Shown piece by piece: positions 18,384-26,707 of a stretch of DNA of 64,000 nucleotides. The position numbers and the translations under genes are program-made. The notes beneath the pieces are model-generated. The model made no database searches and was not told the origin of the DNA. It saw nothing but the letters and a program-made list of their open reading frames with translations. Position 1 is the first letter of the stretch, and the number at the start of each line of letters is the position of its first letter. The DNA comes from Nocardioides halotolerans DSM 19273 (GTDB lineage Bacteria > Actinomycetota > Actinomycetes > Propionibacteriales > Nocardioidaceae), in contig NZ_AUGT01000009.1 in assembly GCF_000422805.1 (NCBI RefSeq), forward strand, positions 134,727 to 198,726, in the 5' to 3' direction.

Positions 18384-19043
18384 ATGACGACGTTGGAGGA
18401 GCTCGAGCGGCGGGCCGCCCGCGCCGGCGGGGCGGTCGGCGGCGCGGTGCTGGCCGCGGCGACCCGCGGCGTCGCAGCGGTGCGGCCGGCCCGCAAGCCG
18501 CTGCACCCCGACGGCTCACTGGTGACCGGGCGCATCTACCGCCAGGGCTCCGAGACCGCGACCGGTGTGGCCTGGCTCGACGAGGCGGGCGAGGACGAGG
18601 TCGTCGCCCGCCTGTCGCGCGCCGTCGGGCTGCCCACCGCGCTGCCCGACATCCACGGGCTCGCCGTGCGGGTGCACACCCAGGACGGGTACGGCGACCT
18701 CCTCTTCGCCACGACCGGGCGCACCAGGATCGGCAGGTTCGTGCTCACGCCGAGCCGCGGCTCGCGCGACCGCCCGATGACCACGCTCCTGCCCTACGAC
18801 ACCGCCTCCGGGCCGCTCCTGGTGGGTGCGTTCGCGACTGGCGAGAACACCTTCGCGCTGACCTGGGCGACGCCGCTGGGCGACTGGTCGCAGTTCGGCG
18901 TGCTCATCCTGGCCGGCAGCCACGACGACCAGGAGATCTCGTTCGACCCGGTCAGGAACCAGATCGAGGGCCTGCGGCAGTACGCCGTCGTGCGCCGCCT
19001 GCGCGAGCCGGCGTACGCCACCGCGCGCAGCTCGCGCGGCTAG
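18384..19043 (+). CDS. catalase-fold-like protein of unknown function
   Basis: A 219-residue protein beginning eight bases after katE and probably co-transcribed. Its middle (LHPDGSLVTGRIYRQG, VARLSRAVGLPTALPD, HGLAVRVHTQDGYGDLLFAT) resembles the start of the catalase fold, where a His-Pro-x-Gly and an Arg-phase-Ser stretch precede the heme pocket. The catalytic Asn motif and the heme Tyr are missing, so I infer a non-catalytic relative. Similar proteins are sometimes labelled phosphodiesterase, for which I see no motif. The N-terminus is an Ala/Gly-rich amphipathic helix. Confidence 0.6.
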   Translation: MTTLEELERRAARAGGAVGGAVLAAATRGVAAVRPARKPLHPDGSLVTGRIYRQGSETATGVAWLDEAGEDEVVARLSRAVGLPTALPDIHGLAVRVHTQDGYGDLLFATTGRTRIGRFVLTPSRGSRDRPMTTLLPYDTASGPLLVGAFATGENTFALTWATPLGDWSQFGVLILAGSHDDQEISFDPVRNQIEGLRQYAVVRRLREPAYATARSSRG

Positions 19044-19123
19044 GCCGCACCGAGGAGCCGCGCGCTGTCGCAGCCGACCAGACCGGCAAGGGGCAGCGCT
19101 GCGACAACCACGACAGCGAGCAT
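19040..19123 (-). CDS. possible very small lipoprotein
   Basis: A 27-residue frame from ATG 19123 reads as a hydrophobic signal helix with lipobox LAGLVGC followed by eight residues. Its stop overlaps the convergent neighbour's stop (CTAG). It would encode a tiny entericidin-like lipoprotein. The ribosome site (AAAGG 13 bases upstream) is weak, so this is tentative. Confidence 0.25.
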   Translation of the reverse strand: MLAVVVVAALPLAGLVGCDSARLLGAA

Positions 19124-19301
19124 GCGGCTGCGAACCTTTACGTTCGTGGTGGGTCTCCGTTGGTCCTGGCAGCCGAGCGCCTGACGACAGGCTCTCTCTC
19201 GCTCGACAGTGGCTCGGCTCTGCCGGCCCAAGGACGGCCGCCCGCAGTTGACGACCTCCGGCCGACTAGGGAGTCGGGTGGTGAGGGTTCGGTCGGGTGG
19301 T

Positions 19302-19706
19302 TCAGACGCGAAGTCGCTGGACCGTTTGACCGGTGAGCTTCGCGACCAGCTCGAAGTCCTTGTCGAGGTGTAGCACGGTCAGGCCGGCGAGCTCGGCCGT
19401 CGCGGCGATCAGCAGGTCTGGGATCGACGGGGCACGATGCTGTTTCTTGCCTGCGAGCAGCTGCTGGACCTCGACGGCGCGATCCTCGATGGCCGGCGTG
19501 AGGTACTCCACGGGCATGGCCGAGATCGGAGGGCGGGTGATGGCTGTTCGGGCCTGAGCCGCTGTCCGCGCCGAGTAGCCCACCTCGAGCCTGGTGACGG
19601 TGGTGATCCTGACCAGGCCTCGCTCGATGCGGTTCGCCCACTCCTCTGCGTCCGGGCTGTCTCCCAGACGCACTAGTGCCGACTTGTCGATGAGCCAGTC
19701 GGTCAT
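19302..19706 (-). CDS. vapC: VapC-type PIN-domain toxin
   Basis: The 134-residue protein is a PIN-domain endoribonuclease toxin. The acidic active-site residues are Asp7 (LIDKSAL), Glu41 (TRLEVGYS), Asp97 (IPDLLIAA) and Asp115/117 (HLDKDFE), in the family order. ATG 19706 overlaps the TGA of the antitoxin gene (ATGA), which fixes the start and couples translation. VapC toxins cut tRNA or rRNA when the antitoxin is degraded. Confidence 0.92.
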   Translation of the reverse strand: MTDWLIDKSALVRLGDSPDAEEWANRIERGLVRITTVTRLEVGYSARTAAQARTAITRPPISAMPVEYLTPAIEDRAVEVQQLLAGKKQHRAPSIPDLLIAATAELAGLTVLHLDKDFELVAKLTGQTVQRLRV

Positions 19707-19924
19707 CGCCACGCGCCGTCCATCACCTCCGCGTCGGCCAGGTCGGCGAAGCGCTCGCCGAAGGCGAGAAGGTCATCGGCCGAGACCTGCACGCTCGAGG
19801 TTGCGGCGTCCGCGGCCAGGCGTCGACGGATGTACTCGACACGCGAGAGCCCCAACCGTGCCGCGTGTGCATCGACTCCTGCTATCACCGAGTCGGGAAC
19901 GTCGCGGATCAGTACGTCAGTCAT
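19703..19924 (-). CDS. vapB: VapB-type ribbon-helix-helix antitoxin
   Basis: The 73-residue protein starts [20 protein letters not shown], a ribbon-helix-helix DNA-binding strand and helix, and ends with a charged tail that would wrap the PIN toxin. ATG 19924 has a strong GAGGGGAG ribosome site. A perfect palindrome lies 17 bases upstream of the start, consistent with self-repression by the VapBC complex. Confidence 0.9.
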   Translation of the reverse strand: MTDVLIRDVPDSVIAGVDAHAARLGLSRVEYIRRRLAADAATSSVQVSADDLLAFGERFADLADAEVMDGAWR

Positions 19925-19941
19925 CGGCAGCCACTCCCCTC

Positions 19942-19957
19942 GATATCAGATGATATC
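19942..19957. promoter_or_regulatory. VapBC autoregulatory operator
   Basis: GATATCA-GA-TGATATC is a perfect 7-base inverted repeat with a two-base centre, AT-rich in a GC-rich setting, directly upstream of vapB. RHH antitoxins bind such short palindromes. The palindrome is seen; binding is inferred. Confidence 0.7.
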
Positions 19958-20130
19958 AGACTCAACCTCGCCCGGATCTTTGTCGAGCGATCGATGGTGC
20001 GGGTGGCCTCAACTCCCGCATGATCGGGAGTGTCACCAATCAACCGGAGGAGCTGTCAGCCATCACCCGAAAGCGTGGAACCCATCAACCGAAGGCCGTG
20101 TGTCACCTCTCATGCGACGTAACACACCCG

Positions 20131-20206
20131 TGGTAGGCCCTGTCGGGCTCGAACCGACGACCAGCGGATTAAAAGTCCGATGCTCTACCAACTGAGCTAA
20201 GGGCCC
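20131..20206 (-). tRNA. tRNA-Lys (anticodon TTT)
   Basis: On the minus strand the sequence folds as a 76-base tRNA. The acceptor stem is GGGCCCT/AGGGCCT (G1-U72 wobble). The D stem is GCTC/GAGC with loop AGTTGGTA, the anticodon loop is CTTTTAA, and the T arm is GTCGG-TTCGAGC-CCGAC. The discriminator A and CCA are encoded. Position 27-43 is a T-C mismatch at the top of the anticodon stem, which is slightly unusual. The defence island begins directly beyond its 5' end. Confidence 0.93.
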
Positions 20207-20541
20207 GGGGGGTCAGGGTTTAGTTCTGGAGAACCCTCTGGATAACCTCCGTGTGATTCTAACTGGCTGGGCTGGTGTCTTGATCCGGGCTAAGTATGCG
20301 GGGGAAGGATCGAGCCACCGGGGCCCAGCCTCCCATGTACCGGCTGGCCGGTGCGTCGCCTCCAGTCTCAGCAGGGCTGTACGGGAGGCGCCGTGAGCCA
20401 GGCGCAAGGCCCTGCGTACGCGGCCGCGGCCGGACCTCTGGTCAGAAGAGAGTGACAAACTCGCCCTGACTGCACGCGGACGCGGCGTAGTCGGGGCAGA
20501 CTGTGCCCGGTTGTTGTTGGCGCCTGTCGTGAGGAACCTCC
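20207..20541. other. intergenic stretch between tRNA-Lys and hsdM
   Basis: I see no gene in these 335 bases. The only element I can support is a GAGG ribosome site about ten bases before the TTG start of hsdM. No copy of the tRNA 3' end or integrase gene is present here. Confidence 0.5.
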
Positions 20542-22287
20542 TTGAGCACGCTTGGAAGCTTCATCTGGTCGATCGCCGATCAGCTCCGGGGCCCCTACCG
20601 CCCCAACCAGTACGGCACCGTGATTCTCCCGTTTACGATCCTGCGCCGCCTGGACTGCATCCTCGAGCCGGACCGTGACGTCGTCCGGGAGCTGGCGGCG
20701 AAGTACGACAACCCGAACCGGCTCAAGGTCGAGGTCACCAAGGCCACCGGGCGGCCGTTCTACAACACCTCGAACTACTCCTTCGCCAACCTCCTGGCCG
20801 ACGCCGACGGGCTCGCGGACAACCTCACCGACTACGTCGACCGGTTCTCCGCCGACGTCGACGTGTTCGAGTACTTCGAGTTCAAGAAGGAGATCCTCGC
20901 CTTGGAGAAGGCCGGACTCCTGCGCGAGGTCGTCAAGGCGTTCGGGGCCATCGACCTGCACCCGGACAAGGTCTCGAACTCCGACATGGGGGACGCCTTC
21001 GAGTACACCATCCGCAAGTTCAACGAGGCCGCGAACGAGACCTCCGGCGACCACTACACGCCGCGCGACGCGATCAGGCTGCTGGTGGACCTGCTCTTCG
21101 CCGAGAAGGACGCTGCGCTCACGGAGGCCGGCATCGTCCGCACGCTGTACGACCCGACCGCAGGCACCGGCGGCATGCTCACTTTGGCCGAGGACCACCT
21201 GCTCGCGCAGAACCCCGACGCTCGGCTCAGCCTCTACGGCCAGGAGTACAACCCCCAGTCCTACGCGATCTGCAAGTCCGACCTGCTAGCCAAGGGCCAC
21301 GACGCCACCAACATCGCCTTCGGCAACACCCTGACCGACGACGCCTTCAAAGGCCGCCAATTCGACTATTGCATGTCAAATCCGCCGTACGGGGTCGATT
21401 GGAAGCAGTACGCCAAGGCCATCACCAAGGAACGCGACGAAGCCGGCCCCTACGGCCGCTTCGCCCCCGGTCTCCCCGCCACCTCCGACGGGCAGATGCT
21501 CTTCCTCCTCCACCTCGCCCACAAGATGCGGGCACCCGAGGACGGCGGCGGTCGGGCCGGCATCGTCATGAACGGCTCGCCCTTGTTCAACGGCGGCGCC
21601 GGCTCCGGAGCGTCCAACATCCGCCAGTGGTTGCTGGAGAACGACCTCGTCGAGGCCATCGTCGCGCTGCCGACCAACATGTACTTCAACACCGGCATCG
21701 CCACCTACATTTGGATCCTCGATAACACGAAGCATCCCAACCGCAAGGGCACAGTCCAGCTCGTCGACGGCACTTCCTTCTGGACCAAGATGCGCAAGAA
21801 CCTGGGCTCCAAGGGCCGTGAGATCAGTGACGTCGACCGCGCGCAGGTGGTCCGGCTTTACGCCGACTTCAACGACGCCGACCCTGACCACTCCAAGATC
21901 CTGTCCAACGACGAGTTCGGCTACTGGACCATCACCATCGAGCGTCCACTCCTCGACGAGGCCGGCAACCCGGTCGGCGACCGCAAGGGCAAGCCCAAGC
22001 CGGACGCCAAGAAGCGCGACACCGAGAACGTCCCCTTCACCTACGGCGGCTCCACCGCGGGCGCCGCTGGCAACACCGATGTCATCCAGGCCTACTTCGA
22101 CACTGAAGTGAAGCCCCACGTCCCCGACGCCTGGATCGACTGGACCAAGACCAAGACCGGCTACGAGATCCCGTTCACCCGACACTTCTACAAGTACGTC
22201 CCACCCCGACCCCTCGCCGAGATCGACGCTGACCTCGAGAAGCAGGTCGCCAAGATCCTCGAGCTCCTTCGAGAGGTGGAGCAGTGA
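20542..22287 (+). CDS. hsdM: type I restriction-modification methyltransferase subunit
   Basis: The 581-residue N6-adenine methylase opens with the HsdM_N helical domain (FIWSIADQLRGPYRPNQYG), then motif I YDPTAGTGGML (about residue 203) and catalytic motif IV SNPPYG (about 279). It methylates host DNA in the M2S and R2M2S complexes. It starts with TTG, supported by GAGG upstream and by the family N-terminus. Its stop overlaps the GTG of hsdS by four bases, giving the order hsdM-hsdS-hsdR. Confidence 0.95.
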   Translation: MSTLGSFIWSIADQLRGPYRPNQYGTVILPFTILRRLDCILEPDRDVVRELAAKYDNPNRLKVEVTKATGRPFYNTSNYSFANLLADADGLADNLTDYVDRFSADVDVFEYFEFKKEILALEKAGLLREVVKAFGAIDLHPDKVSNSDMGDAFEYTIRKFNEAANETSGDHYTPRDAIRLLVDLLFAEKDAALTEAGIVRTLYDPTAGTGGMLTLAEDHLLAQNPDARLSLYGQEYNPQSYAICKSDLLAKGHDATNIAFGNTLTDDAFKGRQFDYCMSNPPYGVDWKQYAKAITKERDEAGPYGRFAPGLPATSDGQMLFLLHLAHKMRAPEDGGGRAGIVMNGSPLFNGGAGSGASNIRQWLLENDLVEAIVALPTNMYFNTGIATYIWILDNTKHPNRKGTVQLVDGTSFWTKMRKNLGSKGREISDVDRAQVVRLYADFNDADPDHSKILSNDEFGYWTITIERPLLDEAGNPVGDRKGKPKPDAKKRDTENVPFTYGGSTAGAAGNTDVIQAYFDTEVKPHVPDAWIDWTKTKTGYEIPFTRHFYKYVPPRPLAEIDADLEKQVAKILELLREVEQ

Positions 22288-23492
22288 CGCGTTTCGGGCA
22301 TGCAATGGAGAAGATCGACGAGCGCATCCCTGGTGCCGACCTCCCGCTGATGTCCGTCTCTCAGACACGAGGCGTCATCCGCAGGAGCGAACTGACCGAC
22401 GCCCCGCAACGAGCGGAATCCCTCGACAACTACAAGGTGTGCAGGGCCAACGACATCGTCTTCAACAAGATGAGCATTCGGTCCGGTGCGATGGGTGTCG
22501 CAGCCGAGGACGGATTGGTCACGTATCACTACGAGGTCATGCGCCCACGTCACGGGACTAACGCGCACTTCATCGCGTACCTGATGAAGTCGTCATGGTT
22601 CACAGAGGAGCTCATCAAACGCGAGCGCGGAATCGGGGCCGGCGACCAGGCCAACGTGCGGACCACCGAAGTTCCGTTTTCGGTCCTGAAGACGATCGAC
22701 GCCCATATCCCGGACTACCTCGAGCAGCGCGCCATCGCCGACTACCTCGACCGCGAGACCGCCCGCATCGACACCCTCATCAAGGAACAGCAGCGCCTGA
22801 TCGCCATGCTCCACGAGCGCCGCCAGGCAGCGGTTGAGGAGGCGGTGTCGATCGTCGCTACCAACGGGCCGCGGCTGAAGCACCTGATCCGCTCGGTTCG
22901 ACAAGGGTGGAGCCCCCAGTGCTATGCATGGCCTACGGATGGTGTCGAGACATGGGCCGTTCTCAAGGCCGGGGCGGCCAATGGCGGACGCTTCCGTCCG
23001 ATGGAGAATAAGGAGTTGCCAGAGGACGAGGCACCACGTCCAGACATTGTCGTAGCCCGCGGTGACCTCATTGTGTCGCGCGCGAACACCCGGGAGCTGG
23101 TCGGTAGTGCGGCAGTGGTCGAGGGCGACTTTCCACGCCTCATGCTGTGCGACAAGCTTTACGCGTTCTCGCTTGACGAAGACCGCGCCGATCCGCGATT
23201 TGTGGCTGCGGTGCTTGGAAGTCGCAGATGGCGGGACCTGATCGAGCTGGAAGCGACCGGTGCGAGCCACTCGATGCTCAATGTCAGCCAGTCCGACATC
23301 GTGAATCTCCCGATGCCGCTACCCCCCGTCAACGAGCAGCGCCGCATGGTCGCGCGACTGGACCGTGAGACCGCGAAGATCGATCGGCTTATCGTGGAGA
23401 CGGAACGGTTCATCGCACTAGCCCGAGAGCGACGGGCGGCGTTGATCACGGCGGCAGTCACCGGGCAGATCGACGTTCGTGAGGCGGCGTGA
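22284..23492 (+). CDS. hsdS: type I restriction specificity subunit
   Basis: The 402-residue protein has two target-recognition domains, each followed by a helical conserved repeat with matching wording. The first repeat is EQRAIADYLDRETARIDTLI (about residue 150) and the second EQRRMVARLDRETAKIDRLI (about 350). Each TRD would read one half of a bipartite DNA target. GTG 22284 overlaps the hsdM stop. The half-repeats keep strong similarity, as expected for HsdS. Confidence 0.94.
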   Translation: MTRFGHAMEKIDERIPGADLPLMSVSQTRGVIRRSELTDAPQRAESLDNYKVCRANDIVFNKMSIRSGAMGVAAEDGLVTYHYEVMRPRHGTNAHFIAYLMKSSWFTEELIKRERGIGAGDQANVRTTEVPFSVLKTIDAHIPDYLEQRAIADYLDRETARIDTLIKEQQRLIAMLHERRQAAVEEAVSIVATNGPRLKHLIRSVRQGWSPQCYAWPTDGVETWAVLKAGAANGGRFRPMENKELPEDEAPRPDIVVARGDLIVSRANTRELVGSAAVVEGDFPRLMLCDKLYAFSLDEDRADPRFVAAVLGSRRWRDLIELEATGASHSMLNVSQSDIVNLPMPLPPVNEQRRMVARLDRETAKIDRLIVETERFIALARERRAALITAAVTGQIDVREAA

Positions 23493-26400
23493 TGGCCGAC
23501 CACAACGAGGTGGTTTTCGAGACGGAGATCTGCGAACACCTCGCGGCACACGGGTGGCTGTACTCGGCAGGCGACGCCGGCTACGACCGGGAACGTGCGC
23601 TCTTTCCGGAGGACCTGTTCGCGTGGCTGGAGGAGAGCCAGCCGGCGGCGTACGCGAAGGCGTTGAAGGCGGCCGGGTCGCCGGCGAAGTTCCTCGACGT
23701 GCTGACCACGGCGTTGGACAAGCCTCTGGAGCACGGCGGCGGGACGTTGAACATCTTGCGCAACGGGGTGCAGTACATCGGCGGCGGCCGGCTGAAGATG
23801 GCCCAGTTCCGGCCCGAGACGACGCTGAACGAGACGACGAACGCGCACTACGCGGCCATGCGGGTGCGGGTGATGCGGCAGGTGCACTTCTCGACCGCCG
23901 ACCAGCGCAGCATCGACCTGGTGTTCTTCGTCAACGGCCTGCCTGTGGCGACGGCGGAGCTGAAGACGCACTTCACCCAGTCCCTGGACGAGGCGATCCA
24001 GCAGTACCGCCGGGACCGCAACCCGGTCACCAACGGCCGGCCCGAACCGTTGTTGTCGTTCGGGCACCGCGCGCTGGTGCACTTCGCGGTCTCCAACGAC
24101 TTGGCGGCGATGACGACCAGGCTGGAGGGGGAGAAGACCCAGTTCCTGCCGTTCAACACCGGTGACGCCGCCGGCGCGGGGAACCCGCCCGGGGCGGAGG
24201 GCCGGTCGGCCACGGCGTACCTGTGGGAGCGGGTGTGGGAGAAGGACGCCTGGCTGACCATCATCGGCCGGTTGATGATCGTGGAGACCAAGGAGGAGTG
24301 GGACCTCACCACCGGCACCTCGGTGCGCCGAACGAGCATGCTGTTCCCCCGGTTCCACCAGTGGGAGGCCGTCACCGACATCGTGGCCGCTGTCGCCGAG
24401 GAGGGCGTCGGGCAGCGGTACCTGATCGAGCACTCGGCCGGGTCGGGGAAGACCAACACCATCGCCTGGACCGCGCACCGGCTCGCCCGGCTGCACGTCG
24501 ACAACAGGAAGGTCTTCGACTCGGTGATCGTGGTGGTGGACCGCACCGTCCTTGACGGGCAGCTCCAGGACGCCATCCGGCAGATCGACGGCACTGGCAA
24601 GATCGTGGCCACCATCAGCCCCGAGGACGTCCGCAAGGCCGGCGCGAAGTCGAAGTCCAGCCTCCTGGCGACCGCGTTGAAGAACGGCGAGCTGATCATC
24701 GCGGTGACCGTGCAGACCTTCCCCTTCGCACTGGAGGAGATCCGCGCCGACGTCGGCCTGAAGGGCAAGACCTTCGCCGTCATCGCCGACGAGGCGCACT
24801 CCTCGCAGTCCGGCCAGATCTCCTCCAAGCTCAAGCATGTCCTGACCGCGGAGGAGCTCCAGGAGATCGAGGACGGCGGCGAGGTCGACGTCGAGTCCAT
24901 ACTGGCCGCTGAGATGACCGAACGGGCCGAGTCGCCCAACATCTCCTACCTCGCCTTCACCGCCACCCCGAAGAACAAGACCCTGGAGTTGTTCGGCCGC
25001 AAGGGCCCCGACGGGAGGCCGCGCGAGTTCCACCTGTACTCGATGAAGCAGGCGATCGAGGAGGGCTACATCCTCGACGTCCTCAAGGGCTACCAGGCCT
25101 ACGACACGGCCTTGAAGATCGCCGGCAACGCCAACACCGAGGGCGAGGTCGAAGAGGGAGCGGCACGTAAGGGGCTGATGCGATGGGTGCGGCTGCACCC
25201 GACCAACATCAGCCAGAAGGTCCGGATCATCGTCGAGCACTTCCACACCAACGTCGCCCACCTGCTGGACGGAAAGGCCAAGGCGATGGTCGTGACCGAC
25301 TCCCGCAAGGCCGCGGTGAAGTACAAGAAGGCCATCGACGCCTACATCGCCAAGCGGGCCGCCGAGGATGCCTCCTACACCTACCGGACGCTGGTGGCGT
25401 TCTCCGGTGCGGTGCGGATGGACGAGGACGAGGTCTGGGCCGCGGACTGGGGTCCGGCGCCGGCCAAGGATGACGAGTTCACCGAGGCCAACATGAACCC
25501 CGGCGCCGGCGCCGACCTGGCCGCGGCGTTCAAGGGCAACACCTACAAGATTATGCTGGTCGCCAACAAGTTCCAGACCGGCTTCGACCAGCCGCTGCTC
25601 TCGGCGATGTACGTCGACAAGAAGCTGTCGGGCGTGACCGCGGTGCAGACCCTGTCGCGGCTCAACCGCACCCACCGCACCGCCACCGGCGAGCAGAAGC
25701 GCAAGACGTTCGTCATCGACTTCGTCAACAAGCCAGAGGACATCAAGGCCGCGTTCGAGCCGTACTTCATGAACGCCACCCTGGAGACCGAGACCGACCC
25801 CTACGTCGTGGTGCACCTGGCCACCAAGCTCGCCCAGAGCGGCATCTACACCGAGGACCAGGTCCGCAAGGTCGCCGAGCTGTGGGTGACCCGCAAGGGC
25901 AACAACGCCCTCTCCGCCGCGATCAGCCCTGCCCAGCACGACTTCGCGCGCCGCTACGCTCGGGCGCTGGAGGAGGACGACAAGGTCACCCTCAACGAGC
26001 TGGACCTGTTCCGCAAGGACGTCTCCACCTACGTGCGGCTCTACGACTTCATGAGCCAGATCGTCGACTACGGCGACCCCTACCTGGAGATGCTCTCGAT
26101 CTTCCTGCGCCTCCTCGAACGGGTCATCGACGACTCCTCCTGGGCCGCGGAGGTCGACCTCTCCGACGTGGTCCTGGTCGGGGTCAAGCACACCAAGGGC
26201 GCCGCAGTCGACATCTCACTGACCGGAGACGGACAGCTCAAGGGCATAAGCGGGGCCGGCACCGGCACCAAGAAGGAACCCAAGTACGTCGCCCTCCAGG
26301 TCGTCATCGACAAGATGAACGACCTCTTCGGTGCCGAGTCGTTCACCGAGTCCCAGATCCGTGAGTTCGTCCAGGGCCTCGTCCAGCGGCTGCTGGCCTA

Positions 26401-26623
26401 CCCCGACCTGGTCAAGCAGACCCAGGTCAACTCCAAGAAGCAGTTCATGGAGTCCCAAGACTTCCAGACGGCGGTCACCGACGCGGTCATCGACAACCAA
26501 GGCGCCCACAACACCATGGCCGACTACTTCTTCAGCGATGGCGCCGGCATCAACGGCGTCATCCTCGCCCTGGCCGACGCCTTCTACGAGACTGCGATCG
26601 AAGAGCAGACCGTTGACCGATAG
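23492..26623 (+). CDS. hsdR: type I restriction endonuclease/translocase subunit
   Basis: About 1043 residues. An N-terminal PD-(D/E)xK nuclease has Asp in SIDLVFFVNG (about 143) and the ELKTHF lysine (about 157). Helicase motifs follow: Walker A HSAGSGKTNTIAW (about 312), DEAHSSQ (about 432) and TATPKNK. Later motifs include FQTGFDQPLL and QTLSRLNRTH. It pulls DNA and cuts far from unmodified targets. ATG 23492 overlaps the hsdS stop as TGATG; a GTG three bases earlier is the alternative. All three subunits look intact. Confidence 0.95.
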   Translation: MADHNEVVFETEICEHLAAHGWLYSAGDAGYDRERALFPEDLFAWLEESQPAAYAKALKAAGSPAKFLDVLTTALDKPLEHGGGTLNILRNGVQYIGGGRLKMAQFRPETTLNETTNAHYAAMRVRVMRQVHFSTADQRSIDLVFFVNGLPVATAELKTHFTQSLDEAIQQYRRDRNPVTNGRPEPLLSFGHRALVHFAVSNDLAAMTTRLEGEKTQFLPFNTGDAAGAGNPPGAEGRSATAYLWERVWEKDAWLTIIGRLMIVETKEEWDLTTGTSVRRTSMLFPRFHQWEAVTDIVAAVAEEGVGQRYLIEHSAGSGKTNTIAWTAHRLARLHVDNRKVFDSVIVVVDRTVLDGQLQDAIRQIDGTGKIVATISPEDVRKAGAKSKSSLLATALKNGELIIAVTVQTFPFALEEIRADVGLKGKTFAVIADEAHSSQSGQISSKLKHVLTAEELQEIEDGGEVDVESILAAEMTERAESPNISYLAFTATPKNKTLELFGRKGPDGRPREFHLYSMKQAIEEGYILDVLKGYQAYDTALKIAGNANTEGEVEEGAARKGLMRWVRLHPTNISQKVRIIVEHFHTNVAHLLDGKAKAMVVTDSRKAAVKYKKAIDAYIAKRAAEDASYTYRTLVAFSGAVRMDEDEVWAADWGPAPAKDDEFTEANMNPGAGADLAAAFKGNTYKIMLVANKFQTGFDQPLLSAMYVDKKLSGVTAVQTLSRLNRTHRTATGEQKRKTFVIDFVNKPEDIKAAFEPYFMNATLETETDPYVVVHLATKLAQSGIYTEDQVRKVAELWVTRKGNNALSAAISPAQHDFARRYARALEEDDKVTLNELDLFRKDVSTYVRLYDFMSQIVDYGDPYLEMLSIFLRLLERVIDDSSWAAEVDLSDVVLVGVKHTKGAAVDISLTGDGQLKGISGAGTGTKKEPKYVALQVVIDKMNDLFGAESFTESQIREFVQGLVQRLLAYPDLVKQTQVNSKKQFMESQDFQTAVTDAVIDNQGAHNTMADYFFSDGAGINGVILALADAFYETAIEEQTVDR

Positions 26624-26707
26624 AGACGTCACCGGCCACGACCATGGGGGCACCGGCAGTGGGTGTCGGAGCTCTCTTGAAGCCCCAGTCCCGGAAGATG
26701 AGCAACT

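Noticed and set aside
20131..20206. Duplicated tRNA-Lys end as attachment site
   Set aside because: I looked for another copy of the T-arm and acceptor sequence in the window and found none.
23159..26191. A 1010-codon minus-strand open frame opposite hsdR
   Set aside because: Composition is Val/Gly/Asp/Arg-rich without motifs and it fully overlaps a complete HsdR.
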